A stretch of 64,000 nucleotides of DNA from Alkalimonas mucilaginosa (GCF_036327005.1 NZ_JAUGZK010000012.1:54009-118008); one strand, 5' to 3'. Counted from the stretch's first letter, positions 25,542 through 35,454 are shown. Numbers and translations: made by a program. Notes: generated by a model not told the origin, from the sequence alone.

Positions 25542-27628
25542 CAGTCGCGCTTCCCTTCCTGCTGCAGGTACTCATTAAAGCTGGGCGGTAAAATCAGGCT
25601 GTCATCCCATTCTGGCAAAACGGTCTGAGGCGTACGTGGCATCAGCGGGATCCCTCGCTCATCCCGGATCATTTGTTCGGCGCGAATGTAATTGTACTTG
25701 CGCTGACTAATGCTGGACATGGTCGCGCCATCGCGCACGATGGAGGCGCGGATAAAGACCATCAGGTTGCGTTTGCGCTTGCTGACACTGGTGGACTTGA
25801 ATAAGTGGCCCAGCACCGGAATATCCCCCAGGATTGGTACCTTGGACACACTTTCCTGCACATCTTCATCAATCAAACCACCCAGCACCACCACAGCACC
25901 ATCATCCGCCATTACCGAGGTGCGAATTTCCCGCTTGTTGATGGTGATATCGACTGCCGTGGCACCCCCTATGCTGGAGACTTCCTGCTCTATCATCAGT
26001 TGCACCGCATCGCCTTCGTTGATTTGCGGTGTCACTTTCAGCTTAATCCCCACTTCCTGCCGGTTCACCTGCTGGAAGGGGTTGGTGTTGTTGGAGCCGG
26101 TGGTAGAGCCGGTAATCACCGGCACTTCCTGACCGACCAGGAAGAAGGCTTCCTGGTTATCCATAGTAGTAATATGCGGCGTGGCCAGAATATTGGAATT
26201 GGTGCTGGTGCGCACTGCCTGCAGTAAAGCCCCCCAGTTGCCTTTGTACACACCCAGCATGGCGCCGTTTAGGCCTTGTAGCGCTTGTGCCAGTACCGAG
26301 TAATCCCGCGGAGAGTCTTGCGTCACAGTGTCAAAAAGTTCACCAGTAACAGGATCTCTCGTTCTGGTAATAGTGCCGCGAGTAATTTGCGATGCCACCG
26401 CAGCGCCAGCAGCAACATCGACAATAGGTACCACATTGCCGGTGCGGAAATTGGTGCCGCCACCTTCAGCATGAATCCACTGCACCCCTAAATCGGTGCC
26501 GGAACCATCAAAGACTTCGACAATAATGGCCTCGACCAGTACCTGGGCGCGGCGAATATCGAGCTGGCGAATGACTTCTTCCAGTGAGCGCAGCAAGTCC
26601 GGTTGGGCGGTGATAATCACCGCATTGCTGTCGGCATGGGACTCAATGCTGACGCCTCGCCCCTGGGTGCTGCGCCGTCCTTGTGGTTGTTGCTGCTGTG
26701 AGCCTGCCACTTCGCTGACAATGCTTTCCCCAACGCTTTTTAATACCGGTACCAATTCTTCCGCTTTAGCGTACTTCAGGTAAAACACCCGGGTATTGCC
26801 ACTGGTTTCCAGCTCGGCATCCAGCCGGCGCACCAGCTCCACCACCCGCTGCCGGGCCTGGGGTTCCCCACTGACCACCACACTGTTGGTGCGCTCATCG
26901 GCCACAATGCGCGGGATCAGGAAATCCGGTTGCTCACCGCGGCCCTGCGAGCGGTAAATGCTTTCCAGCACCCGCACCATTTCGCTGGCTGAACCATAAT
27001 TCAGCCGGATAATCTCGACTTCCTGATCGCCCGCTCTGTCGACCCGCTGAATAATATCCACCAGCCGATTGACCACCGCAGCCGGTCCGGTCATCATAAT
27101 CACGTTGGAGGGATCGTAGTTCACCACATGGCCACTGCCGGCCTGGTTGCTGAATTGACGCAGCAAGGGGGCCAGTTCACGCACCGAGACATTTCGTACC
27201 TGCACCACCCGGGTGACCATTTCATCGCCCACTCCGGGATTCTCATCCCCAACCACCGGGATATTGGAGGTTTTGGCGTCTTTGGCCCGTACCACTTTCA
27301 AAATGCCGCTTTCCATTTCCACCACGGCAAAGCCATAGACTTCCAGCACATTCAGAAAAAACTGGTAGTACTGCTCGGCATTCAGCATCTCGTAACTGCG
27401 CACATTGACCCGGCCACGCACCTGAGGCTCGACAATGATGGTGCGCTCCAGATTCATGCCAACAATATTGATAAACTCATTGATATCGGTGCCCCGAAAA
27501 TTCGGCGAATACATCACCTCATCGTTGCTGTACACGGAAAAGCTAAGCGCGGCAGCCAAACTGACTACGGCAAGTTTACGGCCAAGCCGTGTAATAAAAG
27601 ACCCTGACTGCATGTTGACTATCACCAT
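25541..27628 (-). CDS. gspD: Type II secretion outer-membrane secretin D
   Basis: This 695-residue protein forms the 15-subunit channel in the outer membrane. A signal peptide (about 1-35) precedes the N0 domain (YSPNFRGTDINEFINIVG), three KH-like N1-N3 domains (about 120-370) and the secretin barrel (about 430-640; VPVITG, VGIKLKVTPQI, VVLGGLI). A C-terminal S-domain follows, the usual pilotin-binding part, though no GspS gene is seen here. An in-frame ATG at 27613 would shorten the leader by five residues; neither start has a strong ribosome site. The gene follows gspC by 14 bases. Confidence 0.96.
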   Translation of the reverse strand: MVIVNMQSGSFITRLGRKLAVVSLAAALSFSVYSNDEVMYSPNFRGTDINEFINIVGMNLERTIIVEPQVRGRVNVRSYEMLNAEQYYQFFLNVLEVYGFAVVEMESGILKVVRAKDAKTSNIPVVGDENPGVGDEMVTRVVQVRNVSVRELAPLLRQFSNQAGSGHVVNYDPSNVIMMTGPAAVVNRLVDIIQRVDRAGDQEVEIIRLNYGSASEMVRVLESIYRSQGRGEQPDFLIPRIVADERTNSVVVSGEPQARQRVVELVRRLDAELETSGNTRVFYLKYAKAEELVPVLKSVGESIVSEVAGSQQQQPQGRRSTQGRGVSIESHADSNAVIITAQPDLLRSLEEVIRQLDIRRAQVLVEAIIVEVFDGSGTDLGVQWIHAEGGGTNFRTGNVVPIVDVAAGAAVASQITRGTITRTRDPVTGELFDTVTQDSPRDYSVLAQALQGLNGAMLGVYKGNWGALLQAVRTSTNSNILATPHITTMDNQEAFFLVGQEVPVITGSTTGSNNTNPFQQVNRQEVGIKLKVTPQINEGDAVQLMIEQEVSSIGGATAVDITINKREIRTSVMADDGAVVVLGGLIDEDVQESVSKVPILGDIPVLGHLFKSTSVSKRKRNLMVFIRASIVRDGATMSSISQRKYNYIRAEQMIRDERGIPLMPRTPQTVLPEWDDSLILPPSFNEYLQQEGKRD

Positions 27629-27642
27629 CTGCTGAATCGTTA

Positions 27643-28566
27643 TTATTGGGACAGGTTAAACTGAATGTCGATCAGTTCACCATCCCGTTCTACCCGCACC
27701 GAAGCATCGGTTGCTTCGCGCAATTGTCCAAGCACCTGATTGGCCTGCTGTAAATCTGTCAAAGGTGTACCATTGATTTCTACCGCCAGATCATTTGGCC
27801 GGAAACCAAGTCGCTGGAAAAGCCCCGGATCCCGGCCTGGCATCAGGCGAAAACCGGCCAGCTGCCCGTCCCGGTGATGCGGGGTAGGACGAATAAAATC
27901 GAAAAAGCGGCTTGGCTCTGCCAGCAGCACTTCACGCTGCGCTGCCAGCTCGGCCTGATCCAAGGATGGGGCCTCCGGCTGCGGGCTGATCATCTGTGGC
28001 TCCTCGTCCTGATCTTGCCGTCCCAGGCCCAGGTTGGCTTCGGCAATACGGGTAAACTCTATGCCATCCAGCATCAGAGTTTCAAAACGACCCGTCACCT
28101 GCAGCAAGACCCGATCATTAAATACCTGGTACAAGGTAGCATTGGTGCCTTCAATTTCCTCCCCTACCTTATACGCCAGTTCGGAGCCACGGCTTTCGAT
28201 CACAGCACTGCCTTCGTTCGGATTCACCCCCGACACCAGACCGGTTAACTTGACATTCAACCGGGTCTTCGGGGCTTCGGTCACTACCGGCTCCGGCCGC
28301 ACTTCGGGCTGTGCACTCACTTTACCGAATAAGGAAAAGCTGAGTAGGCGTTGCAAATCGGTGCTGCGGCCTGAGGGCGCTGTGCTTTGACCGGTTGCAA
28401 CCTGCCAGGGTTCCGCAGCAGGCTGTGGGAGCAGTTGCCAGCTCAGGCGAGCCAGCAGCCAGCCCAGCAGCAACACCAGAACGACAGCCAGCACACGGCT
28501 AAGCAGTGCTTGTGGCAAACGCTGAATATGTTGATTCAATTGTAAGGAAAGGGACTGCCAATTCAT
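27643..28566 (-). CDS. gspC: Type II secretion inner-membrane protein C
   Basis: This 307-residue first gene of the operon links the platform to the secretin and takes part in substrate choice. One membrane helix (about residues 22-45; VLAVVLVLLLGWLLARL) is followed by a Pro-rich linker, the HR domain (about 100-175; LNVKLTGLVSGVNP and AVIESRGSELAYKVGEEI) and a C-terminal PDZ domain (about 205-300; GFRLMPGRDPGLFQRLGFRPNDLAVEING). It is divergent from hslR. Confidence 0.95.
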   Translation of the reverse strand: MNWQSLSLQLNQHIQRLPQALLSRVLAVVLVLLLGWLLARLSWQLLPQPAAEPWQVATGQSTAPSGRSTDLQRLLSFSLFGKVSAQPEVRPEPVVTEAPKTRLNVKLTGLVSGVNPNEGSAVIESRGSELAYKVGEEIEGTNATLYQVFNDRVLLQVTGRFETLMLDGIEFTRIAEANLGLGRQDQDEEPQMISPQPEAPSLDQAELAAQREVLLAEPSRFFDFIRPTPHHRDGQLAGFRLMPGRDPGLFQRLGFRPNDLAVEINGTPLTDLQQANQVLGQLREATDASVRVERDGELIDIQFNLSQ

Positions 28567-28606
28567 CGGTCATATTCTTATAATAGAAGACGGCTCATCT
28601 TACTGA

Positions 28607-28623
28607 GTTGTCGCTCAGACAAC
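28607..28623. promoter_or_regulatory. Dyad in the gspC-hslR intergenic region
   Basis: GTTGTC-N5-GACAAC is a perfect 6-bp dyad, 41 bases upstream of gspC and about 95 bases upstream of hslR, well placed for an operator affecting either gene. Nearby TTATAATAG (28578-28586) may be part of the gspC promoter. No known regulator is assigned. Confidence 0.3.
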
Positions 28624-28718
28624 AAGGGGCACGACAAAGTTTCACAGCTTGTTAACTGCAAGCCCGGTGCAACTGACCTACTGTATAACAGATGAGAGCA
28701 AGCGACCAGAGGATTATG

Positions 28719-29123
28719 ATGAACACAACACAAAGCCAGCAACCACAAAGTGTACGATTGGACAAATGGCTGTGGGCCTGCCGTTTCTACAAAACCAGAA
28801 CCCTGGCAAAAAGCATGATCGATGGCGGCAAAGTGCATTATAATGGTCAGCGCTGCAAAGCCAGCAAATTGGTAGAAATTGGCGCCACCATTAAACTGGC
28901 GCAAGGCTACGATGAGAAAACCGTACGGGTTACGGGAATAGCCGAAAAGCGGCTGTCGGCTCCTCTGGCACAAGCCCTGTATGAAGAGAGCAGCGACAGC
29001 CTGGCCCTGCGGCAAGAGCGTGCTGAACTGCGCAAAACCAATAGTTTGTTTGCGCCGCACCCTGAAACCAAGCCCGACAAAAAGATGCGGCGGCAATTGC
29101 TGCTGCTCAAATCCCAGCAATGA
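28719..29123 (+). CDS. hslR: Ribosome-associated heat-shock protein Hsp15
   Basis: This 134-residue S4-domain RNA-binding protein recycles stalled 50S subunits carrying peptidyl-tRNA. The S4 motif covers about residues 10-70 (VRLDKWLWACRFYKTRTLAKSMI, then GGKVHYNGQRCKASK). A basic C-terminal tail follows. E. coli Hsp15 has 133 residues. I start at the second of two tandem ATGs because GAGG lies six bases upstream; ATG 28716 and 28692 are also in frame. It precedes hslO by 7 bases, the same pairing as in E. coli. Confidence 0.94.
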   Translation: MNTTQSQQPQSVRLDKWLWACRFYKTRTLAKSMIDGGKVHYNGQRCKASKLVEIGATIKLAQGYDEKTVRVTGIAEKRLSAPLAQALYEESSDSLALRQERAELRKTNSLFAPHPETKPDKKMRRQLLLLKSQQ

Positions 29124-29130
29124 GAGCCCT

Positions 29131-29982
29131 ATGAGTTCAGATACCTTATTCCGATTTCTGTTTAAAGACCGCAATGTTCGCGGTGAAATTGTCGATTTAG
29201 CCGGTAGCCTGCAGCAGATGCTGCAAAACCACAATTACCCTTACCCGGTCAAACAACTGCTGGCCGAGATGGTAGCGGCTACCAGTTTGCTTACCGCCAC
29301 CTTAAAGTTTGAAGGGGATATTTCAGTTCAATTGCAAGGCAACGGCCCCATTCGCTACGCCACCGTCAATGGCAGCGACCAACAAGTGTTTCGTGGCGTG
29401 GTCCGTCTGCAGTCCGAAGTGCAGGGCGAAGGCCTGAAAGCACTGGTAGGCGATGGTTATTTACTGGTCACCATCACCCCCCATCAGGGCGAACGCTATC
29501 AGGGTATCATTCCGCTGACAGGTGACAGCTTAAAAGAAACCCTGGAAGCCTACTTTATTCAGTCCGAGCAATTGCCTACCCGCGTCTATTTGTATACCGA
29601 TATGCAATCGGAGCAGGTGAAGGCCGCCGGTATGCTGTTGCAAGTGTTGCCGGTAGAACAAGAGAAATCGCGCCAGGACTTTGATGAGCTGGTGATTCTG
29701 GCCGATACCATTACCGCCGATGAGCTGCTGCAGTTACCCGCAGCTGAAGTGGTACACCGCTTGTTCCATCAAGAGCAGGTCGAAGCCTTCCCGTTGCAGC
29801 CAGTCCGGTTTGAATGTGGCTGCTCCCGCACAAAATGTGAGTCTGCCATTATCAATCTGGGCGCTGGGGTGATCCAGGAGCACATTGCCGAAGGTCAATT
29901 GGATATTCAGTGCGAATACTGCCTGACCAACTACCGGTTTGATGCAACCGATCTTAGCCAGTTGCTGCTGTCTATCCAGTAG
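29131..29982 (+). CDS. hslO: Redox-regulated holdase chaperone Hsp33
   Basis: This 283-residue chaperone is activated by oxidation, when it releases zinc and unfolds to bind damaged proteins. The substrate-binding core covers about residues 1-180. The redox switch has CxC at Cys229/Cys231 and CxxC at Cys261/Cys264, the four zinc ligands. An extra Cys in SRTKC lies between them. Downstream of hslR in one operon, with GAGAG just before the start. It converges with envZ, 8 bases apart. Confidence 0.96.
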   Translation: MSSDTLFRFLFKDRNVRGEIVDLAGSLQQMLQNHNYPYPVKQLLAEMVAATSLLTATLKFEGDISVQLQGNGPIRYATVNGSDQQVFRGVVRLQSEVQGEGLKALVGDGYLLVTITPHQGERYQGIIPLTGDSLKETLEAYFIQSEQLPTRVYLYTDMQSEQVKAAGMLLQVLPVEQEKSRQDFDELVILADTITADELLQLPAAEVVHRLFHQEQVEAFPLQPVRFECGCSRTKCESAIINLGAGVIQEHIAEGQLDIQCEYCLTNYRFDATDLSQLLLSIQ

Positions 29983-29990
29983 TCTTTCGC

Positions 29991-31307
29991 TCAGCGGTCA
30001 GACTTTGCCTTGAGCGGCAGGTACACCCGCGCAACCAGGCCACCATGAGCATGGTTGTGCAGGGTGATTTCACCGTGGTGCATATCGATGATTTTTTTGA
30101 TGATGGCAAGCCCAAGACCTGAGCCGCCCGAGCCCCTGGCGCTATCGCCCTGGGTGAAAGGTTCAAACATTGTCTGCATGTTGGCTTCGGGGATACCTGG
30201 GCCGTGGTCCCGTACCTGCAGGAATACCATGCGCCGACCTCGCTCGAAGCCAGTGCTGATTTCAATATCGCCACTGCTGTAGCGCAGCGCATTTTCCAGC
30301 AAATTATTTAATACCCGCTTGATGGCAATACGCCGCAGTGGTGCCTTAGGCAGGCCGGCAGCCAACTCATGCAGCAGTTGCCGCTGCTGCAAATGCTCCG
30401 ATTCCAACAGCTCTTCGATCAAGTCATTCAAAGAGACCCACTGCAGGCTTTCGTCTTTGTGGTGACGGATGTAATCCATAAATTGATCGATGATGGCATT
30501 CATATCTTCGATATCATTGATAATACCATCACGGATCCAGGCATCCTGCTCGGGCAACATCTCGCTGGCAAGCCGGATACGGGTTAGCGGAGTACGCAGA
30601 TCGTGCGATACACCCGCCATTAACAAGGCTCTGTCCTGCTCCAGATGTTTGATGCCGGTGGCCATCTGGTTGAAGGCTCTGGTCACGGCACGGATCTCAC
30701 TGGAACCTTTTTCAGCCAGAGGCTCCGGTATTTCACCCTGGCCAACGCGCAGCGCCGCCTGCTGCAGGCTTTTCAGAGGACGGTTAAGCGTTCTGGCGAA
30801 CCACCAACCGCCCGCCACACTCAAAAAGCCAATCATTAACAGGTAAAACGTAAGCAAAGAAAAGTTGCTTTCGTCCAGGCCTGCCAGTGGAATACGGATC
30901 CAAAAATCCGGTGCCTGCGGTGCCCGCACCCAGAACGCAAGCTGCTCCCCCTGCTCAATTCTGACTTCGGCAGGCCCTCCCAACTCTTCTGACATATCAG
31001 CCGACATAAACTGGTAAAAGCGCGCGTTGAGCAAACCATGCGCTTCGGCCAGCGCTTCCGGATAAATGTCGATGTCGGTTGCTTGCTGAAAGCGCTCAGC
31101 CATGGCTTCAGTAAGCAAAGGCTCATCCTGATTAAAGTCAATAAATACCACTTTAATTTGCTTGGCAATCAAATGGTTGATTTGTTGTGCCGTCGGCTTA
31201 ATCACATGAAAAGCGACGGTCACATACGACACCAACTGATTAATCAGCAGCAATAAACCTATCAATAGAACGGTTTGACCAAAGGCACTTTTTGGCAATA
31301 GCCTCAC
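29991..31307 (-). CDS. envZ: Osmosensor histidine kinase EnvZ
   Basis: This 438-residue membrane kinase has membrane helices at about 12-32 and 150-170 flanking a periplasmic domain. A HAMP domain follows (about 172-225), then the H-box AGVSHDLRTPLTRI with phospho-acceptor His235, and the HATPase domain (NNLLENALRYS, DHGPGIP, GSGLGLAII). It phosphorylates OmpR, whose gene overlaps its start by 4 bases. Chain length and the box sequence match E. coli EnvZ (450 residues). Confidence 0.95.
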   Translation of the reverse strand: MRLLPKSAFGQTVLLIGLLLLINQLVSYVTVAFHVIKPTAQQINHLIAKQIKVVFIDFNQDEPLLTEAMAERFQQATDIDIYPEALAEAHGLLNARFYQFMSADMSEELGGPAEVRIEQGEQLAFWVRAPQAPDFWIRIPLAGLDESNFSLLTFYLLMIGFLSVAGGWWFARTLNRPLKSLQQAALRVGQGEIPEPLAEKGSSEIRAVTRAFNQMATGIKHLEQDRALLMAGVSHDLRTPLTRIRLASEMLPEQDAWIRDGIINDIEDMNAIIDQFMDYIRHHKDESLQWVSLNDLIEELLESEHLQQRQLLHELAAGLPKAPLRRIAIKRVLNNLLENALRYSSGDIEISTGFERGRRMVFLQVRDHGPGIPEANMQTMFEPFTQGDSARGSGGSGLGLAIIKKIIDMHHGEITLHNHAHGGLVARVYLPLKAKSDR

Positions 31308-32029
31308 GAGCTAACGGCTCCATCCGGGACAAATACATAGCCAAGGCCCCAAACGGTCTGAATGTAGCGCGGATGGGCAGGATCATCTTCCAGCATACGC
31401 CGCAGCCTGGATACCTGCACATCAATGCTACGCTCCATTGCGGAATAATCCCGGCCTCTGGCTTGGTTCATCAGTTTATCCCGCGACAAAGGCTCACGTG
31501 GGTGACTAACCAGTACTTTTAGCACAGCAAACTCACCACTGGTCAGCGGTAGTAGTTGTTCTCCCTTGCGCATTTCCCGGGTGGCCAGGTTAAAGCGGAA
31601 AGGACCAAACGCAACGATGCTTTCCTGCTGCGCCGGTGCGCCGGGCAACTCTTTGCTTTTGCGCCGTAACACTGCCCTGATCCGAGCCAGTAGTTCCCGG
31701 GGGTTGAATGGTTTTGGCAGGTAGTCGTCGGCTCCCATTTCCAGGCCGATGATGCGATCAACCTCATCGCCTTTAGCTGTCAGCATAATGATCGGAATTT
31801 GATTGTCTTGCTGACGGAGTTTGCGGCAAATACTCAGGCCATCTTCACCAGGTAACATCAAATCCAGTACCATCAGGTGAAAATGTTCCCGCTCCATTAC
31901 CCGCACCATCTGCTCGTAATCGGCCACTGCCCGTACCTGAAAGCCTTGCTCAACCAGGTACCGCTCCAGCAATGCGCGTAAGCGTACATCATCGTCTACA
32001 ACCAGAATTTTTGTGGTTTCCGTCGTCAT
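31304..32029 (-). CDS. ompR: Response regulator OmpR
   Basis: This 241-residue regulator has a receiver domain (residues 8-122; acidic pocket DDD at 12-14, phosphorylation site Asp56 in VLDLMLPG, Thr and Lys in MLTAKG) and a winged-helix DNA-binding domain (about 140-236; LTSGEFAVLKVLVSHPREPLSRDKL). E. coli OmpR is 239 residues with Asp55. With EnvZ it controls porins and envelope genes in response to osmolarity and pH. A lipoprotein gene read the same way ends 101 bases upstream. Confidence 0.96.
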   Translation of the reverse strand: MTTETTKILVVDDDVRLRALLERYLVEQGFQVRAVADYEQMVRVMEREHFHLMVLDLMLPGEDGLSICRKLRQQDNQIPIIMLTAKGDEVDRIIGLEMGADDYLPKPFNPRELLARIRAVLRRKSKELPGAPAQQESIVAFGPFRFNLATREMRKGEQLLPLTSGEFAVLKVLVSHPREPLSRDKLMNQARGRDYSAMERSIDVQVSRLRRMLEDDPAHPRYIQTVWGLGYVFVPDGAVSS

Positions 32030-32071
32030 ACCCTAGTACCCAGCCGTTTTTTGCCACTATAAACCAAAACA

Positions 32072-32093
32072 AACCCGGGGTAAGCCCCGGGTT
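32072..32093 (-). terminator. Terminator between lipoprotein gene and ompR
   Basis: AACCCGGGG and CCCCGGGTT form a perfect 9-bp stem with a TAAG loop. Read leftwards it is followed by a T-rich stretch (TGTTTTGGTTT). This gives a Rho-independent end for the lipoprotein transcript and isolates ompR. Confidence 0.75.
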
Positions 32094-32130
32094 ATGAAAA
32101 CAGTGTTACAAGATTTTTCCAGGTTCTGTG

Positions 32131-32346
32131 TTACTGCTTGTGCTGTTGCTCCCACTCTGCACGTGGCACTTTTTTCATAGGTGGATTTATCCACATCAAT
32201 TGATTGGGCACAGCACTATTACGGCTGGATGTTTCGATCTGCTGCATCCGCTCATAGTCTTTCACCCAGACATATTCGGTAACTGGCGTGCTGGCACAGC
32301 CAATCAGTAACAACAGGGGTAGTAAAACAACGCAAAGCTTTTTCAT
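32131..32346 (-). CDS. Small lipoprotein of unknown function
   Basis: This 71-residue product has the signal MKKLCVVLLPLLLLIGC with lipobox LIGC and acylated Cys17. The mature 55 residues are polar and contain EYVWVKDYERMQQIETSS. I do not recognise a family. The start is ATG 32346, with TGGAGG six bases before it; an ATG at 32373 would disrupt the signal peptide. A terminator at 32072-32093 ends the gene. Asp is absent at mature +2 (Ala), so outer-membrane sorting is expected. Confidence 0.75.
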   Translation of the reverse strand: MKKLCVVLLPLLLLIGCASTPVTEYVWVKDYERMQQIETSSRNSAVPNQLMWINPPMKKVPRAEWEQQHKQ

Positions 32347-32527
32347 CTTGCACCTCCAGGATGGCGGCTCCACTTTCAGTATAGTTCATTTTTTGAGCAT
32401 CCGACCATTGCCACCCACGATTGTGACAAATAGCCATTTGGCCAAGATAAACCGCTTTAAAATGTCGCTACCTGCCCCCACCTAGTCTTAATGTGTCTGT
32501 CATCCACCTACCACAGTACGCTTTACT

Positions 32528-33010
32528 ATGAGAACAAACTTAATCAGCCGGCAGGGTTACCAGCAGCTTCAGCAGGAGCTGGATCAACTCTGGCGGGTGC
32601 AGCGCCCCGAGGTCACCCAAAAAGTCAGTTGGGCTGCCAGCCTTGGTGATCGCAGTGAAAATGCAGATTACCAGTACAATAAGAAACAGTTGAGAGAAAT
32701 TGACCGGCGCGTGCGCTTTTTGCGCAAGCGGTTGGAGGTACTGCGCCCGGTTGATTACGCACCAGAACAAGAAGGACGGGTTTTCTTTGGTGCCTGGGTA
32801 GAGGTCGAAAATGATGACGGAGAAAAACGCAGGTTCCGCATTGTGGGGCCAGATGAAATCTATGGCCGACGGGATTACATTTCCATCGACGCCCCCATGG
32901 CCAGAGCCTTGCTCAAAAAACAGGTAGATGACGAAGTTGTCGTTGCCACACCAACAGGCAATAAACGCTGGTATATCAATGCAATAGAGTATGAATCTGT
33001 ACAGGTATAG
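32528..33010 (+). CDS. greB: Transcript cleavage factor GreB
   Basis: This 160-residue factor rescues backtracked RNA polymerase by stimulating cleavage of the nascent RNA. The N-terminal coiled coil (about 1-75) carries the tip acidic pair in LGDRSENADY, and the C-terminal FKBP-like domain follows (about 82-158; VFFGAWVEVEND, IVGPDEIYGRRDYISIDAPMARALL). The RRDYIS and KKQLREIDRRVRFL features fit GreB rather than GreA. The gene stands alone ahead of tex. Confidence 0.95.
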   Translation: MRTNLISRQGYQQLQQELDQLWRVQRPEVTQKVSWAASLGDRSENADYQYNKKQLREIDRRVRFLRKRLEVLRPVDYAPEQEGRVFFGAWVEVENDDGEKRRFRIVGPDEIYGRRDYISIDAPMARALLKKQVDDEVVVATPTGNKRWYINAIEYESVQV

Positions 33011-33138
33011 TCAGGTTAAGCATTTGCCATTGGATTTTTCCTGTCAGAACAGGGACAATTTAGCCACTTTCATTATACAACTGCCTGCTTATCCCAGGCC
33101 GACACCAGCCCCCCTACGGCTGGCTACAGGAATCACGC

Positions 33139-35454
33139 ATGACCTTAAAGCTTGAACAACAAATTGCTGCCGAAATTTCTGCCCGCCCCGAGCAGGTGCT
33201 GGCGACCATTCAATTGCTGGATGATGGCGCCACTGTGCCCTTTATCGCCCGTTACCGCAAAGAAGCGACCGGCGGCCTGGATGACACCCAGTTACGGACG
33301 CTGGAACAGCGTTTGTCTTATTTACGCGAACTGGAAGAACGACGTCAGCTGATTTTAAAAACCATCTCCGAGCAGGGCAAGCTAAGTGCCGAGCTGCAAC
33401 AGGAGATCCTGGCCGCCGACAACAAAACCCGGCTGGAAGATTTGTACCTGCCTTACAAACCCAAACGTCGCACCAAAGGCCAGATGGCGATTGAAGCCGG
33501 CCTGGAGCCATTGGCTGATGCCATTTTGGCCGATCCTAACCAGGATCCGGAACAGCACGCAACCAGTTACCTGAATGCAGCAGCCGGTTACAACGACAGC
33601 AAAGCGGTGCTGGAGGGAGTCAAATACATTTTGATGGAGCGCTTCGCCGAAGACGCCAATCTGCTGGCCAGGTTGCGCCAGCAGCTAAGCCAGCACGGCG
33701 TGCTAAAAAGCAGCCTTGTTGCCGGTAAAGAGAAAGAAGGAGCTAAGTTCCGCGATTACTTCGAGCATAGCGAGTTGTGGCGTCAACTGCCATCGCATCG
33801 TGCACTGGCCATGTTCCGCGGCCGTAATGAAGGCTTCTTGCAGCTGCAACTACTGCCCGACAGTGACGAAGCCCAGGCGCATGCCAATTGCATTGCGCTG
33901 GTAGCTAACCACTTTAATCTGAGCAACAAAGGCCGGCCAGCTGATGCCTTTTTACAGACCGTGGCGCAATGGACCTGGAAAGTGAAACTCTATCTGCATC
34001 TGGAAAATGATCTACTCAGTGAGCTGCGTGAGCGCGCCGAAGCAGAGGCCATCAAAGTGTTTGCCCGCAATATGAAAGACCTGCTGATGGCCGCGCCAGC
34101 TGGCCTGCGGCCAACCATGGCGTTGGACCCAGGCCTGCGTACCGGTGTCAAAGTAGTGATGCTGGATGAAACCGGCAAATTACTAAGCAGCCAGACCATT
34201 TTCCCGCATGCGCCGCAAAACCACTGGGACAAGTCGCTGCGCACCCTGCTGAACCTTTGTCAGCAATTTAAACCAGAGCTGGTTGCTATTGGCAACGGGA
34301 CAGCATCGCGTGAAACCGACCAGTTGGTCGCTGAATTGATGCAAAAGCATCCGGAACTGAAACTGACCAAGATCATGGTATCGGAGGCTGGTGCTTCGGT
34401 TTATTCCGCTTCAGAGTTTGCCGCTCAGGAATTTCCGGATCTCGACGTTTCCTACCGTGGCGCTGTTTCCATTGGCCGCCGGCTGCAAGATCCATTGGCC
34501 GAGCTGGTAAAAATTGAACCGAAAGCCATAGGGGTGGGTCAGTACCAGCACGATGTGAACCAAAGCCTGCTCAGCAAATCACTCGAGGCTGTGGTAGAGG
34601 ATTGTGTGAACGCCGTTGGTGTCGACCTGAATACTGCTTCCGTTCCCCTGCTGAGCCGGGTAGCTGGCCTGAATAAAACCCTGGCGCAAAATATCGTGTT
34701 GCACCGGGAACAACATGGTCGCTTTAATAACCGCAAAGAGTTGCTGAAAGTAGCCCGCCTTGGCCCTAAAGCTTTTGAACAAGCCGCCGGCTTTATGCGT
34801 ATCAGCGCTGGCGACAATCCGCTGGACAGCTCCGGTGTGCACCCGGAAGCCTACCCGGTGGTAGAAAAAATACTGGCGCAACATCAAAAGTCGGTGCAGG
34901 ACATTCTGGGTAACAGTAGTTTTATCAGCAAACTGAAACCCGAGGACTTTGCCGATGCCCACTTTGGGATCCCTACCATTAGTGACATCTTAAAAGAGCT
35001 GGAGAAACCGGGCCGGGACCCACGCCCCGAATTTAAAATGGCCAGCTTCAAAGAAGGTATCAACACCATCGACGACTTGAAGCCAGCCATGCTGCTGGAG
35101 GGTGTAGTCACCAACGTTACCAACTTTGGCGCCTTTGTTGATATTGGCGTACATCAGGATGGTCTGGTACATATCTCATCCTTGTCCGACACTTTTGTCA
35201 GTGATCCACACAAAGTGGTCAAGGCCGGTGATATCGTTAAAGTCAAAGTGATGGATGTGGACAAAGAGCGCAAACGCATCGCCCTGACCATGCGAATGGA
35301 CGAGCAACCGGGTCAGGCTACAACAGCAAAAACCCCGGTCAGCAAAGGAAAAATCCAACAGCCACGTGCTGCCAAGCCAGCGAAAACAGCAGCTCCCGCC
35401 AACGCTGCTATGGGCAATGCCTTTGCCGATGCGCTGGCGAAACTAAAGAAGTAA
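33139..35454 (+). CDS. tex: Tex-family RNA-binding transcription accessory protein
   Basis: This 771-residue protein has the Tex architecture in order. An N-terminal helical region (GATVPFIARYRKEATGGLDD, residues about 30-50) leads to a YqgF/RNase H-like domain (about 328-450; ALDPGLRTGVKVVMLDETG), HhH motifs (about 500-560) and an S1 RNA-binding domain (about 650-720; GVVTNVTNFGAFVDIGVHQDGLVHIS). A Lys/Ala-rich tail ends it. Tex binds nucleic acid and affects transcription and toxin expression in Bordetella. The greB-tex proximity is common in gammaproteobacteria. Confidence 0.95.
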   Translation: MTLKLEQQIAAEISARPEQVLATIQLLDDGATVPFIARYRKEATGGLDDTQLRTLEQRLSYLRELEERRQLILKTISEQGKLSAELQQEILAADNKTRLEDLYLPYKPKRRTKGQMAIEAGLEPLADAILADPNQDPEQHATSYLNAAAGYNDSKAVLEGVKYILMERFAEDANLLARLRQQLSQHGVLKSSLVAGKEKEGAKFRDYFEHSELWRQLPSHRALAMFRGRNEGFLQLQLLPDSDEAQAHANCIALVANHFNLSNKGRPADAFLQTVAQWTWKVKLYLHLENDLLSELRERAEAEAIKVFARNMKDLLMAAPAGLRPTMALDPGLRTGVKVVMLDETGKLLSSQTIFPHAPQNHWDKSLRTLLNLCQQFKPELVAIGNGTASRETDQLVAELMQKHPELKLTKIMVSEAGASVYSASEFAAQEFPDLDVSYRGAVSIGRRLQDPLAELVKIEPKAIGVGQYQHDVNQSLLSKSLEAVVEDCVNAVGVDLNTASVPLLSRVAGLNKTLAQNIVLHREQHGRFNNRKELLKVARLGPKAFEQAAGFMRISAGDNPLDSSGVHPEAYPVVEKILAQHQKSVQDILGNSSFISKLKPEDFADAHFGIPTISDILKELEKPGRDPRPEFKMASFKEGINTIDDLKPAMLLEGVVTNVTNFGAFVDIGVHQDGLVHISSLSDTFVSDPHKVVKAGDIVKVKVMDVDKERKRIALTMRMDEQPGQATTAKTPVSKGKIQQPRAAKPAKTAAPANAAMGNAFADALAKLKK

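Noticed and set aside
17336..28566. Search for a missing or broken T2SS gene
   Set aside because: All of gspC to gspN are present with intact motifs and normal spacing. GspO peptidase and GspS are simply not in this window.
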